A DNA stretch of 64,000 nucleotides from an uncultured Shimia sp. Its GTDB lineage: Bacteria > Pseudomonadota > Alphaproteobacteria > Rhodobacterales > Rhodobacteraceae. The stretch is taken from contig NZ_CANLRL010000009.1 in assembly GCF_947493595.1 (NCBI RefSeq), positions 1 to 64,000 of the forward strand, in the 5' to 3' direction. The notes below the pieces were generated by a model that did not search any database, was not told where the DNA came from, and saw only the letters and a program-made list of their open reading frames with translations. The translations under genes and the position numbers were made by a program. Position 1 is the stretch's first letter, and every line of letters starts with the position of its first letter. Shown here in pieces: positions 44,545-53,414 of the stretch.

Positions 44545-46250
44545 TAGACAATCTCCCCCCGTTTGGCCCGCGAAAGGGCCTCGGCAATCTCATCTGCCGA
44601 TATGTTGTAATGCTCTGCGGCGTGCTCCGGAGTGATGTAGCCAAGCGCAAGGTCGCGTTTGACACGCGCCGGATCACGACGGTTTGGGTTACCGTAGCCA
44701 GCGCCGCCGGGGAAGCCCATTTGCACCACTGTGCCGTGGGGTATGAATTGTTTGCCTTTGCCGCGCACCGCAGCGCCATCAGACCTTGCCAGACGGGTGG
44801 CCCCACCGGCGCCGCCCTCGCGGCGGCCTTGCGCCGGGTGGTCCACGCGGTCCAGCATCAGGGAGATGTCAAACTCGTGGCCCTCACGTGCGCCGACGTC
44901 CATGTATTGCCCCAGACCGCCACGGAATTCGCCCGCGCCGCCACTGTCCGGGCGCAGCTCTTTGCGCCAGATCAGCACAGGGCCAACCTGTTCGGTGGCC
45001 TCCACCGGCATGGTCATCACGCCAGAGGGGAAGGCGGTGGCATTCATGCCGTCCAATGAGGGGCGCGCGCCGGAGCCACCGGAGTTGAAAGTCAGCACCT
45101 CGGCGCGCACAGCATCTGCTGGCGCGTCGCCGTCCATGCGGGGGCGCAGGGAGACCTGGAAGTTACACAAACACCCCGCACCTTCGGCGGGCACGGTGTT
45201 GGGCAGCAGTTTGTCGAGCGCGTTGTAGACCGTGTCGGGCACCATATGGCCAATCACGTGACGCAGCGCGACCGGGGCCGGGAACTTGGCGTTCACAATG
45301 CTGTTGTCCGGCGCGGTGATCTCAAACGGGGCCAATGAGGCGGCGTTGTTGGGGATTTCCGGAGCGATGGCGCATTTTAATGCGTAGCAGGCATAGGCCT
45401 TGGTGTAGACCAGCGGCACGTTGATGCCTTTTTTGTCGAGGCCGGACGTGCCGTCCCAATCGCTGAGAATGCGGTCTTTCTCGATGGTCAGTTTGACGTG
45501 CAGGTCGATCGGTGTGTCGTAGCCGTCAATGCGCAAGTGTCCTTCAGCTTCACCGGGTGTGAGCGCGTTGATGCGCGCCAAAGTGGCTTCGCGGGAATTG
45601 GTCAGGATGAAGTCGGAGATGCCAGTCAGATCGGAGAGACCAAACTCTTCCACCATGTCGATCAGGCGGCGGTGGCCAATCTCGTTGCAGTTTGCCAGCG
45701 CGTAGATATCGCCAACCAACTGATCCGGCTCCCGTACGTTGCCCCGGATCAGCGCCAGCAGGGTTTGATCCACCGTGCCCCGGTCGGCAAACTTCATGAT
45801 TGGCAGATAAAGCCCTTCTTCGTGTACGTCATTGGCATCCGCGCCAAAACCGCGCCCGCCGATGTCGGTGACATGCGCGGTGCAGGCAAAAAAACCGATC
45901 AGCGCACCGTTGTGAAAAGATGGCGTGACCACGGTAATGTCGTGTTTGTGGCCGGTTCCTTCCCATGGGTCGTTGGTCAGATAAACGTCGCCCTCAAACA
46001 TGTTGTCGCGCCCGATGCGGCGGATGAAATGGCCCACGGCGTCGGCCATGGCGTTTACATGGCCCGGGGTGCCGGTCACCGCTTGGGCGAGCATGTCTCC
46101 GGCCTCGTTGTAAACCCCGGCAGAGAGGTCGCCCGCTTCGCGCACGGAAGTGGAAAAGGCCGTGCGGACAAGCGCTTGCGCCTGTTCTTCGACCACGGAG
46201 ATCATGCGGTTCCACATGACCTGATAGGCAACTTTGCTGTGCTCGGTCAT
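44544..46250 (-). CDS. hyuB: hydantoinase B / oxoprolinase B-type subunit
   Basis: A 568-residue HyuB family subunit. It contains VRTAFSTSVREAGDLSAGVY, the DVYLTNDPWEGTGHKHD segment and the C-terminal GGAGYGNPNRRDP motif. With HyuA it performs ATP-dependent opening of hydantoins, 5-oxoproline-like lactams or, in related enzymes, carboxylation. The ATGA overlap with hyuA supports a heteromeric complex. Confidence 0.92.
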   Translation of the reverse strand: MTEHSKVAYQVMWNRMISVVEEQAQALVRTAFSTSVREAGDLSAGVYNEAGDMLAQAVTGTPGHVNAMADAVGHFIRRIGRDNMFEGDVYLTNDPWEGTGHKHDITVVTPSFHNGALIGFFACTAHVTDIGGRGFGADANDVHEEGLYLPIMKFADRGTVDQTLLALIRGNVREPDQLVGDIYALANCNEIGHRRLIDMVEEFGLSDLTGISDFILTNSREATLARINALTPGEAEGHLRIDGYDTPIDLHVKLTIEKDRILSDWDGTSGLDKKGINVPLVYTKAYACYALKCAIAPEIPNNAASLAPFEITAPDNSIVNAKFPAPVALRHVIGHMVPDTVYNALDKLLPNTVPAEGAGCLCNFQVSLRPRMDGDAPADAVRAEVLTFNSGGSGARPSLDGMNATAFPSGVMTMPVEATEQVGPVLIWRKELRPDSGGAGEFRGGLGQYMDVGAREGHEFDISLMLDRVDHPAQGRREGGAGGATRLARSDGAAVRGKGKQFIPHGTVVQMGFPGGAGYGNPNRRDPARVKRDLALGYITPEHAAEHYNISADEIAEALSRAKRGEIV

Positions 46251-48334
46251 TGCGTGGTCTCCTTTGTGCGCACGTCCAGCGTGCCGTCGGCGTGGGTCAG
46301 TACCTCGCGGCTGGCGGGCACAACCACGGTGGTCTCATCTTCGGTCACCACGGCTGGCCCTTGGGCGATATGGCTGGTTGGCAGGTCAGCGCGGGCGATG
46401 ACGGCGGCGTCCACGGTTTGGGCCAAGGCCGGATCAAAGAGGGGGCGTGTCATGGTTGGACCGAGGGGCGTCAGCGTGCCTGTGTCTGCAAGGGGCGTGG
46501 CCGCGTCCTGAGCGGTGTAGGCGTTCACGCTCCAGACGGTGATTTCCACCTCCATGCCCTCAACCGCGCGGCCAAAGAGCGCTTTGTAGTCGCTTTCAAA
46601 CAGGCGCAGGAAGGTGGGCGCGTCGGGGTTTGCGGCTTGCTCGGCGGTGAGGGAGATGGGGATTTCCCAGCCCTGTCCGGCGTAGCGCATGTAGATTTTT
46701 TGGTCGCGCAGGATGTCTGCATCCGCATCACAGGAGCGCACAAAGCGGGTGGCCTCATCAGACATGTCGTCAAACAGGGCTTTGACTTTGGCGGGGTCAA
46801 AATCGCTCAGTCGCATGAAGACAGAGCGGTTGGCTTCAAAGCTAAACGGTGCGCGCAGAAAGCCGATGGCGGAGCCGACGCCCGCGCCTTGCGGCACCAG
46901 ACAACGGGAGACGCCAAGTTTTTCGCACAGCCTTGCGGCATGCAGCGGGGCGGCACCGCCAAAGGCAATCATCGTGTACTCAGACAGGTCCTCGCCGTTT
47001 TCCACCGCATGCACGCGGGCGGCGTTGGCCATGTTTTCGTCCACCACTTCCGCGAGGCCAAAGGCCGCCTCGGTTGCGTCCATGTCCAGCGTTTGGCCAA
47101 TCACGGTGTCCAGCGCCTTGGCTGAATTGTCGGGATGTAGCGGGATGGATCCGCCCGCAAAGTTGTTGGGATCAAGCTTACCCAGGATCAGGTCGGCATC
47201 AGTCACGGCGGGGGTGTCGCCGCCTCGGCCATAGCAGGCCGGTCCGGGTTCGGACCCAGCGCTCTCCGGGCCAACGCGGATTTGGTTCATCGCGTCCACA
47301 TGGGCGAGCGAGCCGCCGCCTGCGCCAATCTCCACCATGTCGATCACCGGGATCGAAATTGGCATGCCGGACCCTTTTTTGAAGCGATAGGTGCGGGCAA
47401 CTTCAAACACGCGGGCGGTTTTGGGTGTCTGATCTTTGATCAGGCAAATTTTGGCGGTGGTGCCACCCATGTCAAAGCTCAGCACTTTGCTGAGGCCGTG
47501 CTTGGCCGCGATGTCGGCTGCAAAAATCGCACCGCCAGCCGGGCCGCTTTCCACCAAACGCACGGGGAAATCTGCGGCGCTCTCTAACGACATGATACCG
47601 CCGCCGGAGTGCATCAGGAATACAGGGCACGCTGCGCCTTCGTCCGCCAACCGGTCTTTCAGGCGGCCAAGGTAAGACTTCATCAGGGGCTTGATGTAGG
47701 CGTTGGCGATGGTGGTGTTGAAGCGTTCATATTCACGCATCTGCGGGGAGACCTCGCAGGACAACGAGACCATCACGTCGGGCAGTTTTTCCGCCAGAAC
47801 CTCTGCGATCAGACGTTCGTGAGCGTCGTTTACATAGGAGTGCAGCAGGCCCACAGCGATGCTTTCGTAGTTGGCTTCGGCCAGCTCGTCGGCCAGCGCC
47901 TCGATGTCGGCGCGGTCCAGCGGGATCAGCGCGGAACCTGTGGCATCCATGCGTTCGCGCAGCACATAGCGGCGGTTGCGCGGCAAAAGCGGCTCTGGAA
48001 GTGTGAGGTTCAGGTCATACTGCTCAAACCGGCTTTCGGTGCGCATTTCGATCACATCGCGGAAGCCTTCTGTGGTGATCAGCGCGGTCTTGGCGCCACG
48101 CCGCTCGATCAACGCATTGGTGGCCAACGTGGTGCCGTGGATGATTTGGTCGATGGCGGTGGGTGTCACACCGGCCTTGGCGCAGACCTGATGCATGCCA
48201 TCCACAATGGCGTTTTCCGGCGCGGCGTAGGTGGTCAACACTTTTGTGGAAAAACGCTTTTGGTCGATTTCCAGCACCACATCGGTGAAGGTTCCGCCAA
48301 TGTCGACGCCCAAGCGGGTCCTGTGTGATGGCAT
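46247..48334 (-). CDS. hyuA: hydantoinase A / oxoprolinase A-type subunit
   Basis: A 695-residue ATP-binding subunit with the actin-fold phosphate loop LGVDIGGTFTDVVLEID at the N terminus, GTTLATNALIERRG and the central SFDMGGTTAKICLI. ATG 48334 is chosen for AAGGAGG 9 nt upstream and because the ATP motif starts right after; an earlier in-frame ATG lies in the operator region. First gene of a five-gene operon (hyuA-hyuB-FAD oxidoreductase-aldolase-epimerase). Confidence 0.92.
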   Translation of the reverse strand: MPSHRTRLGVDIGGTFTDVVLEIDQKRFSTKVLTTYAAPENAIVDGMHQVCAKAGVTPTAIDQIIHGTTLATNALIERRGAKTALITTEGFRDVIEMRTESRFEQYDLNLTLPEPLLPRNRRYVLRERMDATGSALIPLDRADIEALADELAEANYESIAVGLLHSYVNDAHERLIAEVLAEKLPDVMVSLSCEVSPQMREYERFNTTIANAYIKPLMKSYLGRLKDRLADEGAACPVFLMHSGGGIMSLESAADFPVRLVESGPAGGAIFAADIAAKHGLSKVLSFDMGGTTAKICLIKDQTPKTARVFEVARTYRFKKGSGMPISIPVIDMVEIGAGGGSLAHVDAMNQIRVGPESAGSEPGPACYGRGGDTPAVTDADLILGKLDPNNFAGGSIPLHPDNSAKALDTVIGQTLDMDATEAAFGLAEVVDENMANAARVHAVENGEDLSEYTMIAFGGAAPLHAARLCEKLGVSRCLVPQGAGVGSAIGFLRAPFSFEANRSVFMRLSDFDPAKVKALFDDMSDEATRFVRSCDADADILRDQKIYMRYAGQGWEIPISLTAEQAANPDAPTFLRLFESDYKALFGRAVEGMEVEITVWSVNAYTAQDAATPLADTGTLTPLGPTMTRPLFDPALAQTVDAAVIARADLPTSHIAQGPAVVTEDETTVVVPASREVLTHADGTLDVRTKETTQ

Positions 48335-48380
48335 CTGATTGCGCCTCCTTCTGTCTTGTGTCGAAGGGTAGAGCGCAGAC

Positions 48381-48418
48381 TTCATGAAATCCAATTATTA
48401 GATTTCATGAATTGGATT
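48381..48418. promoter_or_regulatory. nested inverted repeats, probable LysR-type operator
   Basis: TTCATGAAATC (48381-48391) and GATTTCATGAA (48401-48411) are perfect 11-bp arms around a 9-nt spacer. AATCCAATT and AATTGGATT overlap them as a second perfect repeat ending at 48418. The site lies between the LysR gene's 3' end and hyuA, where an activator site for the hyu operon is expected. Confidence 0.65.
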
Positions 48419-48426
48419 GAGAAAAT

Positions 48427-49326
48427 TTATCCTGCGGCATGAGCCTGCGCTACTTGCTGCGCCAATTCCGCTGCAGCCTCCACAAAACTGGGGCAGGTGT
48501 CGGCGTCGTAGCGGGCGTAGAACTGCAGCGCGTCGGGCACCCAGAGGTAGCGCAGGGGCTCCAAAGTGCCATTGGCCAAGTCCTCGCGCACCATGGCTTC
48601 GGGTAGGCAGGCCACGCCCAACCCGTCGCGGGTCATTTGGTGACAGGCAGCGAGGTTGGAGGAGGAGACATGCCGGACTGAGACATCGGAGAAGGCGGCG
48701 AAGTGATCCTGCATCTGGTTGTAGGGAATGGTGCCGCGGGCGTGGGTCAAAACTGGATGTTGCGCCAGATCGTGCAGGCTGAGCACCTTGCCGGACAGGT
48801 CCAGTTTGGGGCTGGCGACCCACAACATTGGCAGGGGCCCAAGATCAGCGTTGCCACTGATCTGGCGTTCAAACGGGGCGCTTTGCAGGGCAAGATCGAT
48901 CCTGCGCTCCGTCAAATCGCGGGACAGGTTCACCGACAGATCAACGGTCAGGTCCATGTCGATATTGGGAAAGCGCTGTTTGAGCGCGGAGAAGAACTCG
49001 CCGAGCCACGTGTGCACAATCATCTCGGTCACGCCAATGCGCAGGGTGCCGTCAAAGAGGGTGTCATCCGCTGCGGTAAGCAGGAACCTGTCCATTGCCA
49101 GCAAGACATTGCGCGCTTCTGGCAGGAGCTTTTCCCCCACCGGGCTGAGCCGTACGGAACCAGCATCCCTAGCCATCAGCGAGTGGCCAATTTGGCTTTC
49201 CAGACCGGCGATGCGGGTGGAAATATTGGGCTGCGTGGTGTTCAGCCGGTCCGCCGCACGACGGAAGCTTTGCAAGTCGGCTACTGCCACAAAGGCTTGA
49301 AGCTGTTTCAGGCTGATCTGAGCCAT
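48427..49326 (-). CDS. LysR-family transcriptional regulator
   Basis: A 299-residue regulator. An N-terminal winged helix-turn-helix (LQAFVAVADLQSFRRAADRL, then QPNISTRIAGLE) is followed by a periplasmic-binding-like effector domain beginning near residue 90 (TLRIGVTE). It lies upstream of, and in the same direction as, the hyu operon, with a strong palindrome between; it probably controls that operon. It is divergent from the glycerate kinase gene, with about 210 nt between. Confidence 0.9.
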   Translation of the reverse strand: MAQISLKQLQAFVAVADLQSFRRAADRLNTTQPNISTRIAGLESQIGHSLMARDAGSVRLSPVGEKLLPEARNVLLAMDRFLLTAADDTLFDGTLRIGVTEMIVHTWLGEFFSALKQRFPNIDMDLTVDLSVNLSRDLTERRIDLALQSAPFERQISGNADLGPLPMLWVASPKLDLSGKVLSLHDLAQHPVLTHARGTIPYNQMQDHFAAFSDVSVRHVSSSNLAACHQMTRDGLGVACLPEAMVREDLANGTLEPLRYLWVPDALQFYARYDADTCPSFVEAAAELAQQVAQAHAAG

Positions 49327-49537
49327 GGGGCGCTCTTGGTCTAAGAAAGTCGCGGCACAGTAGGGCAGGTTGAGTGGCTTGGAAAGGCGGGCGTGCAGCA
49401 GGTACAGAGGCGGTGGCTTGCTCCGCCTGTAAAACTGTGCATGTTAGCGGAAACATCTCCTTTGGTGCAGTTTCTGATATGCATGTGGTCGGGTGCCAAA
49501 GGGCGGGAGAACATGTGCATTTGGGGGGAGTATGAGT

Positions 49538-50782
49538 ATGGACATCAATCCAGATAGTTTGCTGCGGGACTTGTTTGCCAAAGCGGTGGCGGTGGCCGAT
49601 CCGATGGCTGCTTTGCCGGGCGTTTTGGGTAAAAAACCTGAAGGCCGGTTGATTGTGGTTGGCGCCGGCAAGGCCAGTGCGCGCATGGCAGAGGCATTGG
49701 AAAGCGCCTGGGGGCCTTGCGAGGGATTGGTCATCACGCGCTACGGTTACGAGCGGCCTTGTACAGGGATCACCATTAAGTCTGCGGCGCATCCTGTGCC
49801 GGATGCGGCGGGCGAAGCGGCGACGCTGGAAATGCTGGAGCTGATGCACGGTCTAAGTGCAGAAGACACGGTGGTGTGTTTGATTTCCGGCGGGGCGTCG
49901 TCACTGCTGACCGCGCCGGTTCCAGGCGTGACGCTTGATGAATTGAAGCAAGTGAATGCGGATTTGCTGGCCTCCGGTGCGCCGATTTCAGCAATGAACG
50001 CGCTGCGCAAACATCTGTGTCAGGCCAAAGGGGGACAGCTTGCGGCGGCAGCCTATCCAGCCAAAGTGGTGAGCTATTTGATTTCGGACGTACCGGGTGA
50101 CGATCCGGGCATGATTGGCTCTGGTCCCACAGTTGAGGAGCCGGAGAGCCTGGACAGCGCGCTGGCGGCATTGGCTCCGTTTGGCGTGACTTTGCCGGAG
50201 CATGTCGAGGCCGCCGCGCGGGCGCATGCCGGTGTGGTGATGCCGGATGATGAGCGGCTGTCGACCACAGAAAACATCTTGTTTGCTTCGCCCTTGCAAT
50301 CGCTGCAGGCGGCGCAGGAGGTCGCAGAGGCTGCCGGATTGCGCGTGGAAATCCTTGGGGATGCGCTGGAAGGCGAAGCGCGCGATGTGGCGCAAGCGCA
50401 GGCTGAGTTGGCTAAGGCCAAAGTGGGGCGTGGGCCTCGGGTGCTTCTGTCTGGCGGAGAGCTGACCGTGACACGGCGTGGAGATGGCGTAGGTGGGCCA
50501 AACGCGGAGTTCGCGCTGGCTTTGGCGCTGGCGCTGGACGGTGCAGAAGGCATCCATGCGATTGCCTGTGACACCGACGGTGTCGATGGCGCGGCAGAGG
50601 TGGCCGGCGCGGTGATTGGGCCTGACACGCTTGCGACAGCGCAGGCGAAGAACGTGGACGCAGCTCTAGCTTTGGCGGAAAATGACGCCCATAGTTTCTT
50701 TGAAAAGATCGACGCGCAGGTGGTGCCAGGGCCAACGCTCACCAATGTGAATGATTTCCGCGCCATTCTGATCATCAAGTAA
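49538..50782 (+). CDS. glycerate kinase type 2 (MOFRL family)
   Basis: A 414-residue kinase phosphorylating D-glycerate, usually to 2-phosphoglycerate. N-terminal VVGAGKASARMAEALE and LISGGASSLL, and the MOFRL-domain motifs LLSGGELTVT, GGPNAEFALA and GPTLTNVNDFRAI, are present. ATG 49538 has GGGGGGAG ending 7 nt upstream; ATG 49532 is too close to it. It starts a run of sugar/sugar-acid genes on the plus strand. Confidence 0.9.
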   Translation: MDINPDSLLRDLFAKAVAVADPMAALPGVLGKKPEGRLIVVGAGKASARMAEALESAWGPCEGLVITRYGYERPCTGITIKSAAHPVPDAAGEAATLEMLELMHGLSAEDTVVCLISGGASSLLTAPVPGVTLDELKQVNADLLASGAPISAMNALRKHLCQAKGGQLAAAAYPAKVVSYLISDVPGDDPGMIGSGPTVEEPESLDSALAALAPFGVTLPEHVEAAARAHAGVVMPDDERLSTTENILFASPLQSLQAAQEVAEAAGLRVEILGDALEGEARDVAQAQAELAKAKVGRGPRVLLSGGELTVTRRGDGVGGPNAEFALALALALDGAEGIHAIACDTDGVDGAAEVAGAVIGPDTLATAQAKNVDAALALAENDAHSFFEKIDAQVVPGPTLTNVNDFRAILIIK

Positions 50783-50844
50783 TTGCACCTTGCGGTGAAA
50801 GCCGCGTAGAGATGGTTCACAAATTAACTTGTGGGAGCAAAAGG

Positions 50845-51561
50845 ATGAAAAAGGCGATTATCACGGGCCATTCCAAGGGGCTTGGCGCGGGTATGGTGTC
50901 TTGCCTGATTGAAGCGGGCTACGAGGTTCTGGGCCTGTCCCGTTCCGGCATTGGATCGGATATGGCAGGGCTGACCGAGGTTGCGCTTGATCTGGGAGAC
51001 ACAGAGGCTGTGACAGCCTTTGCCACCGGCGCGGAGTTTTCCAAATTCTTGGAAGGTGCAAGCGAGGCTGTGTTGATCAATAACGCTGGCATTGTGGAAC
51101 CCATCGCCCCAATTGGCCGTCAGGACGCAGGCAAGATTGCCCAGTCCTTGGCAGTGAACGTGACCGCGGCACTGATTCTGAGCGATGCATTTGTTGCGGC
51201 GACCGAAGGCGCGGAGCGTCGGGTCGCGCATATCTCCAGCGGCGCGGGGCGCAACGCCTACACGGGCTGGAGCGTCTATTGCGCCACCAAAGCGGCCATG
51301 GACATGCACGCGCGCGCGATGGTGGAAGACGCGGTTTCTGGTCTCAAGGCCGAAAGCATCGCACCGGGTGTGATTGACACCGGCATGCAAGCGACCATTC
51401 GCTCTGCACCGGAGGAGGATTTTGCCCTGCTGGATCAGTTCAAATCGATGAAAGCCGAGGGTGGCTTGGCTAAGGCAGAGGACACAGCAGCGAAGATTTG
51501 CGCTCATATCCTAAGCGATCGGTTTGGCGCGGAGACGATCACGGATGTGCGTACGTTCTAA
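50845..51561 (+). CDS. short-chain dehydrogenase/reductase
   Basis: A 238-residue classical-size SDR with cofactor motif TGHSKGLG, NNAG (INNAGIVEPI), catalytic Ser (HISSGAGRN) and YxxxK (VYCATKAAM). GGGAG precedes ATG 50845. A hairpin terminator follows. It may reduce a sugar-derived carbonyl alongside glycerate kinase, but the substrate is unknown. Confidence 0.88.
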   Translation: MKKAIITGHSKGLGAGMVSCLIEAGYEVLGLSRSGIGSDMAGLTEVALDLGDTEAVTAFATGAEFSKFLEGASEAVLINNAGIVEPIAPIGRQDAGKIAQSLAVNVTAALILSDAFVAATEGAERRVAHISSGAGRNAYTGWSVYCATKAAMDMHARAMVEDAVSGLKAESIAPGVIDTGMQATIRSAPEEDFALLDQFKSMKAEGGLAKAEDTAAKICAHILSDRFGAETITDVRTF

Positions 51562-51568
51562 ATTAGAT

Positions 51569-51600
51569 GGCCCTCGCAATTGTCGTGAGGGCCCATTCTT
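51569..51600 (+). terminator. terminator after the SDR gene
   Basis: GGCCCTCGC and GTGAGGGCC form a 9-bp stem with one G-T pair, followed by CATTCTTT. It lies 7 nt past the SDR stop and separates it from the lyxose-isomerase unit. Confidence 0.65.
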
Positions 51601-51680
51601 TGCTTAGCCGCCGCAATTTTTGAATTTTCGCTATTTTTCGTTGCCCGATCGCCAACTTGTGGCTTAGGGAGGGTGAAAAT

Positions 51681-51694
51681 TGTTAGCGCTAAAG
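51681..51694. promoter_or_regulatory. LacI-family-like operator
   Basis: TTAGCGCTAA (51683-51692) is a perfect palindrome with the central CG typical of LacI/GalR-family operators. It is 37 nt upstream of the lyxose-isomerase-like gene. No LacI-type regulator is encoded in the window. The site also argues that translation starts downstream at 51730. Confidence 0.6.
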
Positions 51695-51729
51695 GCTGCC
51701 GAGAGCTCTGGCAGCATTGGGAGACTGAG

Positions 51730-52416
51730 ATGAAACGCTCTACCATCAATGACATTATGGCGGCTGCGGATGAGATGATCCGCTCTTACGGCTTTAAACT
51801 GCCACCCTTTGCCTATTGGGCGCCGGAGGAGTTCAAGGCGCGGGCCAAAGAGGCCGAGGCACTTATTCAGGCACGCTGCGGCTGGGACATCACCGATTAT
51901 GGCGCGGGCCGGTTTGACGAGATGGGGCTGTTTTTGTTCACTCTGCGCAACGGGCGTCTGGCCGATCTACAGCGTGGTGGCGGCATGTGTTATGCGGAGA
52001 AGCTTCTGATCTCGCGTCAGGATCAGCTCTCGCCAATGCACACCCATGTGATCAAAGCGGAAGACATTATTAACCGTGGTGGGGCCACTATGGTCGTGGA
52101 GCTGTTTGGCTCTGACGACGATGGTAACTTTGCCGAGGACCGCGGTGGTATGGTGATGTGTGATGGGATTCCGCGTTCGTTTGCGCCTGGCGAAAAGCTC
52201 AAGTTCGCGCCGGGCGAGAGCCTGACCCTGATGCCGGGTGACTGGCACGCGTTCTGGGGCGAGGGGGGCGATGTGCTGATTGGCGAGGTCTCCACCGTGA
52301 ATGACGATGAAACAGACAACATCTTCCGCGAGCCGATTGGCCGGTTTGCTGAGATCGAAGAAGATGTCGCGCCAACCCACCTGTTGGTGAGCGACTACGC
52401 CAAATGGCTGGCCTGA
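51730..52416 (+). CDS. D-lyxose ketol-isomerase family cupin
   Basis: A 228-residue single-domain cupin of the D-lyxose isomerase type (interconverting D-lyxose and D-xylulose, or D-mannose and D-fructose). Metal ligands are suggested by HTHVIKAEDIINRGG and GDWHAFWGE. ATG 51730 has GGGAG 6 nt upstream; the frame extends further 5' but that part contains the operator. The fructokinase-like gene follows by 10 nt, so ketose produced here could be phosphorylated there. Confidence 0.85.
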   Translation: MKRSTINDIMAAADEMIRSYGFKLPPFAYWAPEEFKARAKEAEALIQARCGWDITDYGAGRFDEMGLFLFTLRNGRLADLQRGGGMCYAEKLLISRQDQLSPMHTHVIKAEDIINRGGATMVVELFGSDDDGNFAEDRGGMVMCDGIPRSFAPGEKLKFAPGESLTLMPGDWHAFWGEGGDVLIGEVSTVNDDETDNIFREPIGRFAEIEEDVAPTHLLVSDYAKWLA

Positions 52417-52426
52417 GGAGGCAAAC

Positions 52427-53356
52427 ATGATCCTGTGTTGTGGCGAAGCGCTGATTGATATGATCCCGCGTGAGACCGTTGAGGGCGGCACCGGCTTTGT
52501 GCCCCATGCCGGCGGCGCAGTGTTCAACACCGCCGTGGCGCTGGGCCGTTTGGGCGCACGTGTGGGATTGGTCAGTGGCATTTCCACCGACAGTTTTGGC
52601 GACATTCTGATGACCGAGCTGGTCGCCAGCAACGTCAGCACTTCGGCCCTCATTCGCGCCAAACGTCCGTCCACGATGGCCTTTGTGCATTTGAGCAGCG
52701 GGCAGGCAACCTATTCGTTTTATGATGAAAACACCGCTGGCCGCATGATCCAGCCCTCTGATCTTGTGTCGGTGGAACCCAAGGTGAAAGCGTTGTTTTT
52801 CGGCGGGATCAGTCTTGCGGTGGAGCCCTGTGCGGACACCTATGCCGAGTTGCTAGAGCGCGAGGGCGCGGGACGCGCGGTGATGGTGGACCCGAACATT
52901 CGGCCCGGATTTATTGCCAACGAGAAGGCCTATCGCGGGCGATTGGCAAAGATGTTTGCCAAGGCTGATATCGTGAAAGTGTCCGACGAGGATTTGCAGT
53001 GGCTTGTGCCGGGTGATGACACTCTGGATGAACGCGCCATGAAGATCATCGATCAGGGCCCTGCGCTGGTGCTGGTGACTCGTGGTGGCGAAGGTGCAGA
53101 CGCCTATGTGACCAGCGGGCATAAACTGTCCGTGGCGGCCGCAACAGCGGAGGTTGTCGACACCGTTGGCGCGGGCGACACGTTTAATGCTGGCGTTTTG
53201 GCCAAACTTGCAGAACTTGGTGTGCTGACCAAAGCCAAGGTGCGCGAGTTGTCGCTGGAAGATGCGGCGGCGGCACTGGCCTTTGGGGCCAAAGTGGCGG
53301 GTGTGACCGTATCGCGGGCCGGGGCCAACCCACCTTGGGCCAGTGAATTGGCCTAA
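52427..53356 (+). CDS. PfkB-family kinase, fructokinase-like
   Basis: A 309-residue ribokinase-fold sugar kinase with the N-terminal CCGEALIDMIP and GGAVFNTAVALGRLG segments of fructokinases, and the catalytic GAGDTFNAG near residue 245. It probably phosphorylates fructose or a related ketose made by the upstream isomerase. GAGG lies just before ATG 52427. Confidence 0.88.
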   Translation: MILCCGEALIDMIPRETVEGGTGFVPHAGGAVFNTAVALGRLGARVGLVSGISTDSFGDILMTELVASNVSTSALIRAKRPSTMAFVHLSSGQATYSFYDENTAGRMIQPSDLVSVEPKVKALFFGGISLAVEPCADTYAELLEREGAGRAVMVDPNIRPGFIANEKAYRGRLAKMFAKADIVKVSDEDLQWLVPGDDTLDERAMKIIDQGPALVLVTRGGEGADAYVTSGHKLSVAAATAEVVDTVGAGDTFNAGVLAKLAELGVLTKAKVRELSLEDAAAALAFGAKVAGVTVSRAGANPPWASELA

Positions 53357-53414
53357 GGGCTTGCTTTAGGCGTGGCTTGGCGGCACATAGCGGGCGATCT
53401 GACAGGAGCCCGAT

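Noticed and set aside
49493-49537. Longer N terminus for glycerate kinase
   Set aside because: The added codons lie over the ribosome site and are not typical of the family; ATG 49538 has ideal spacing.
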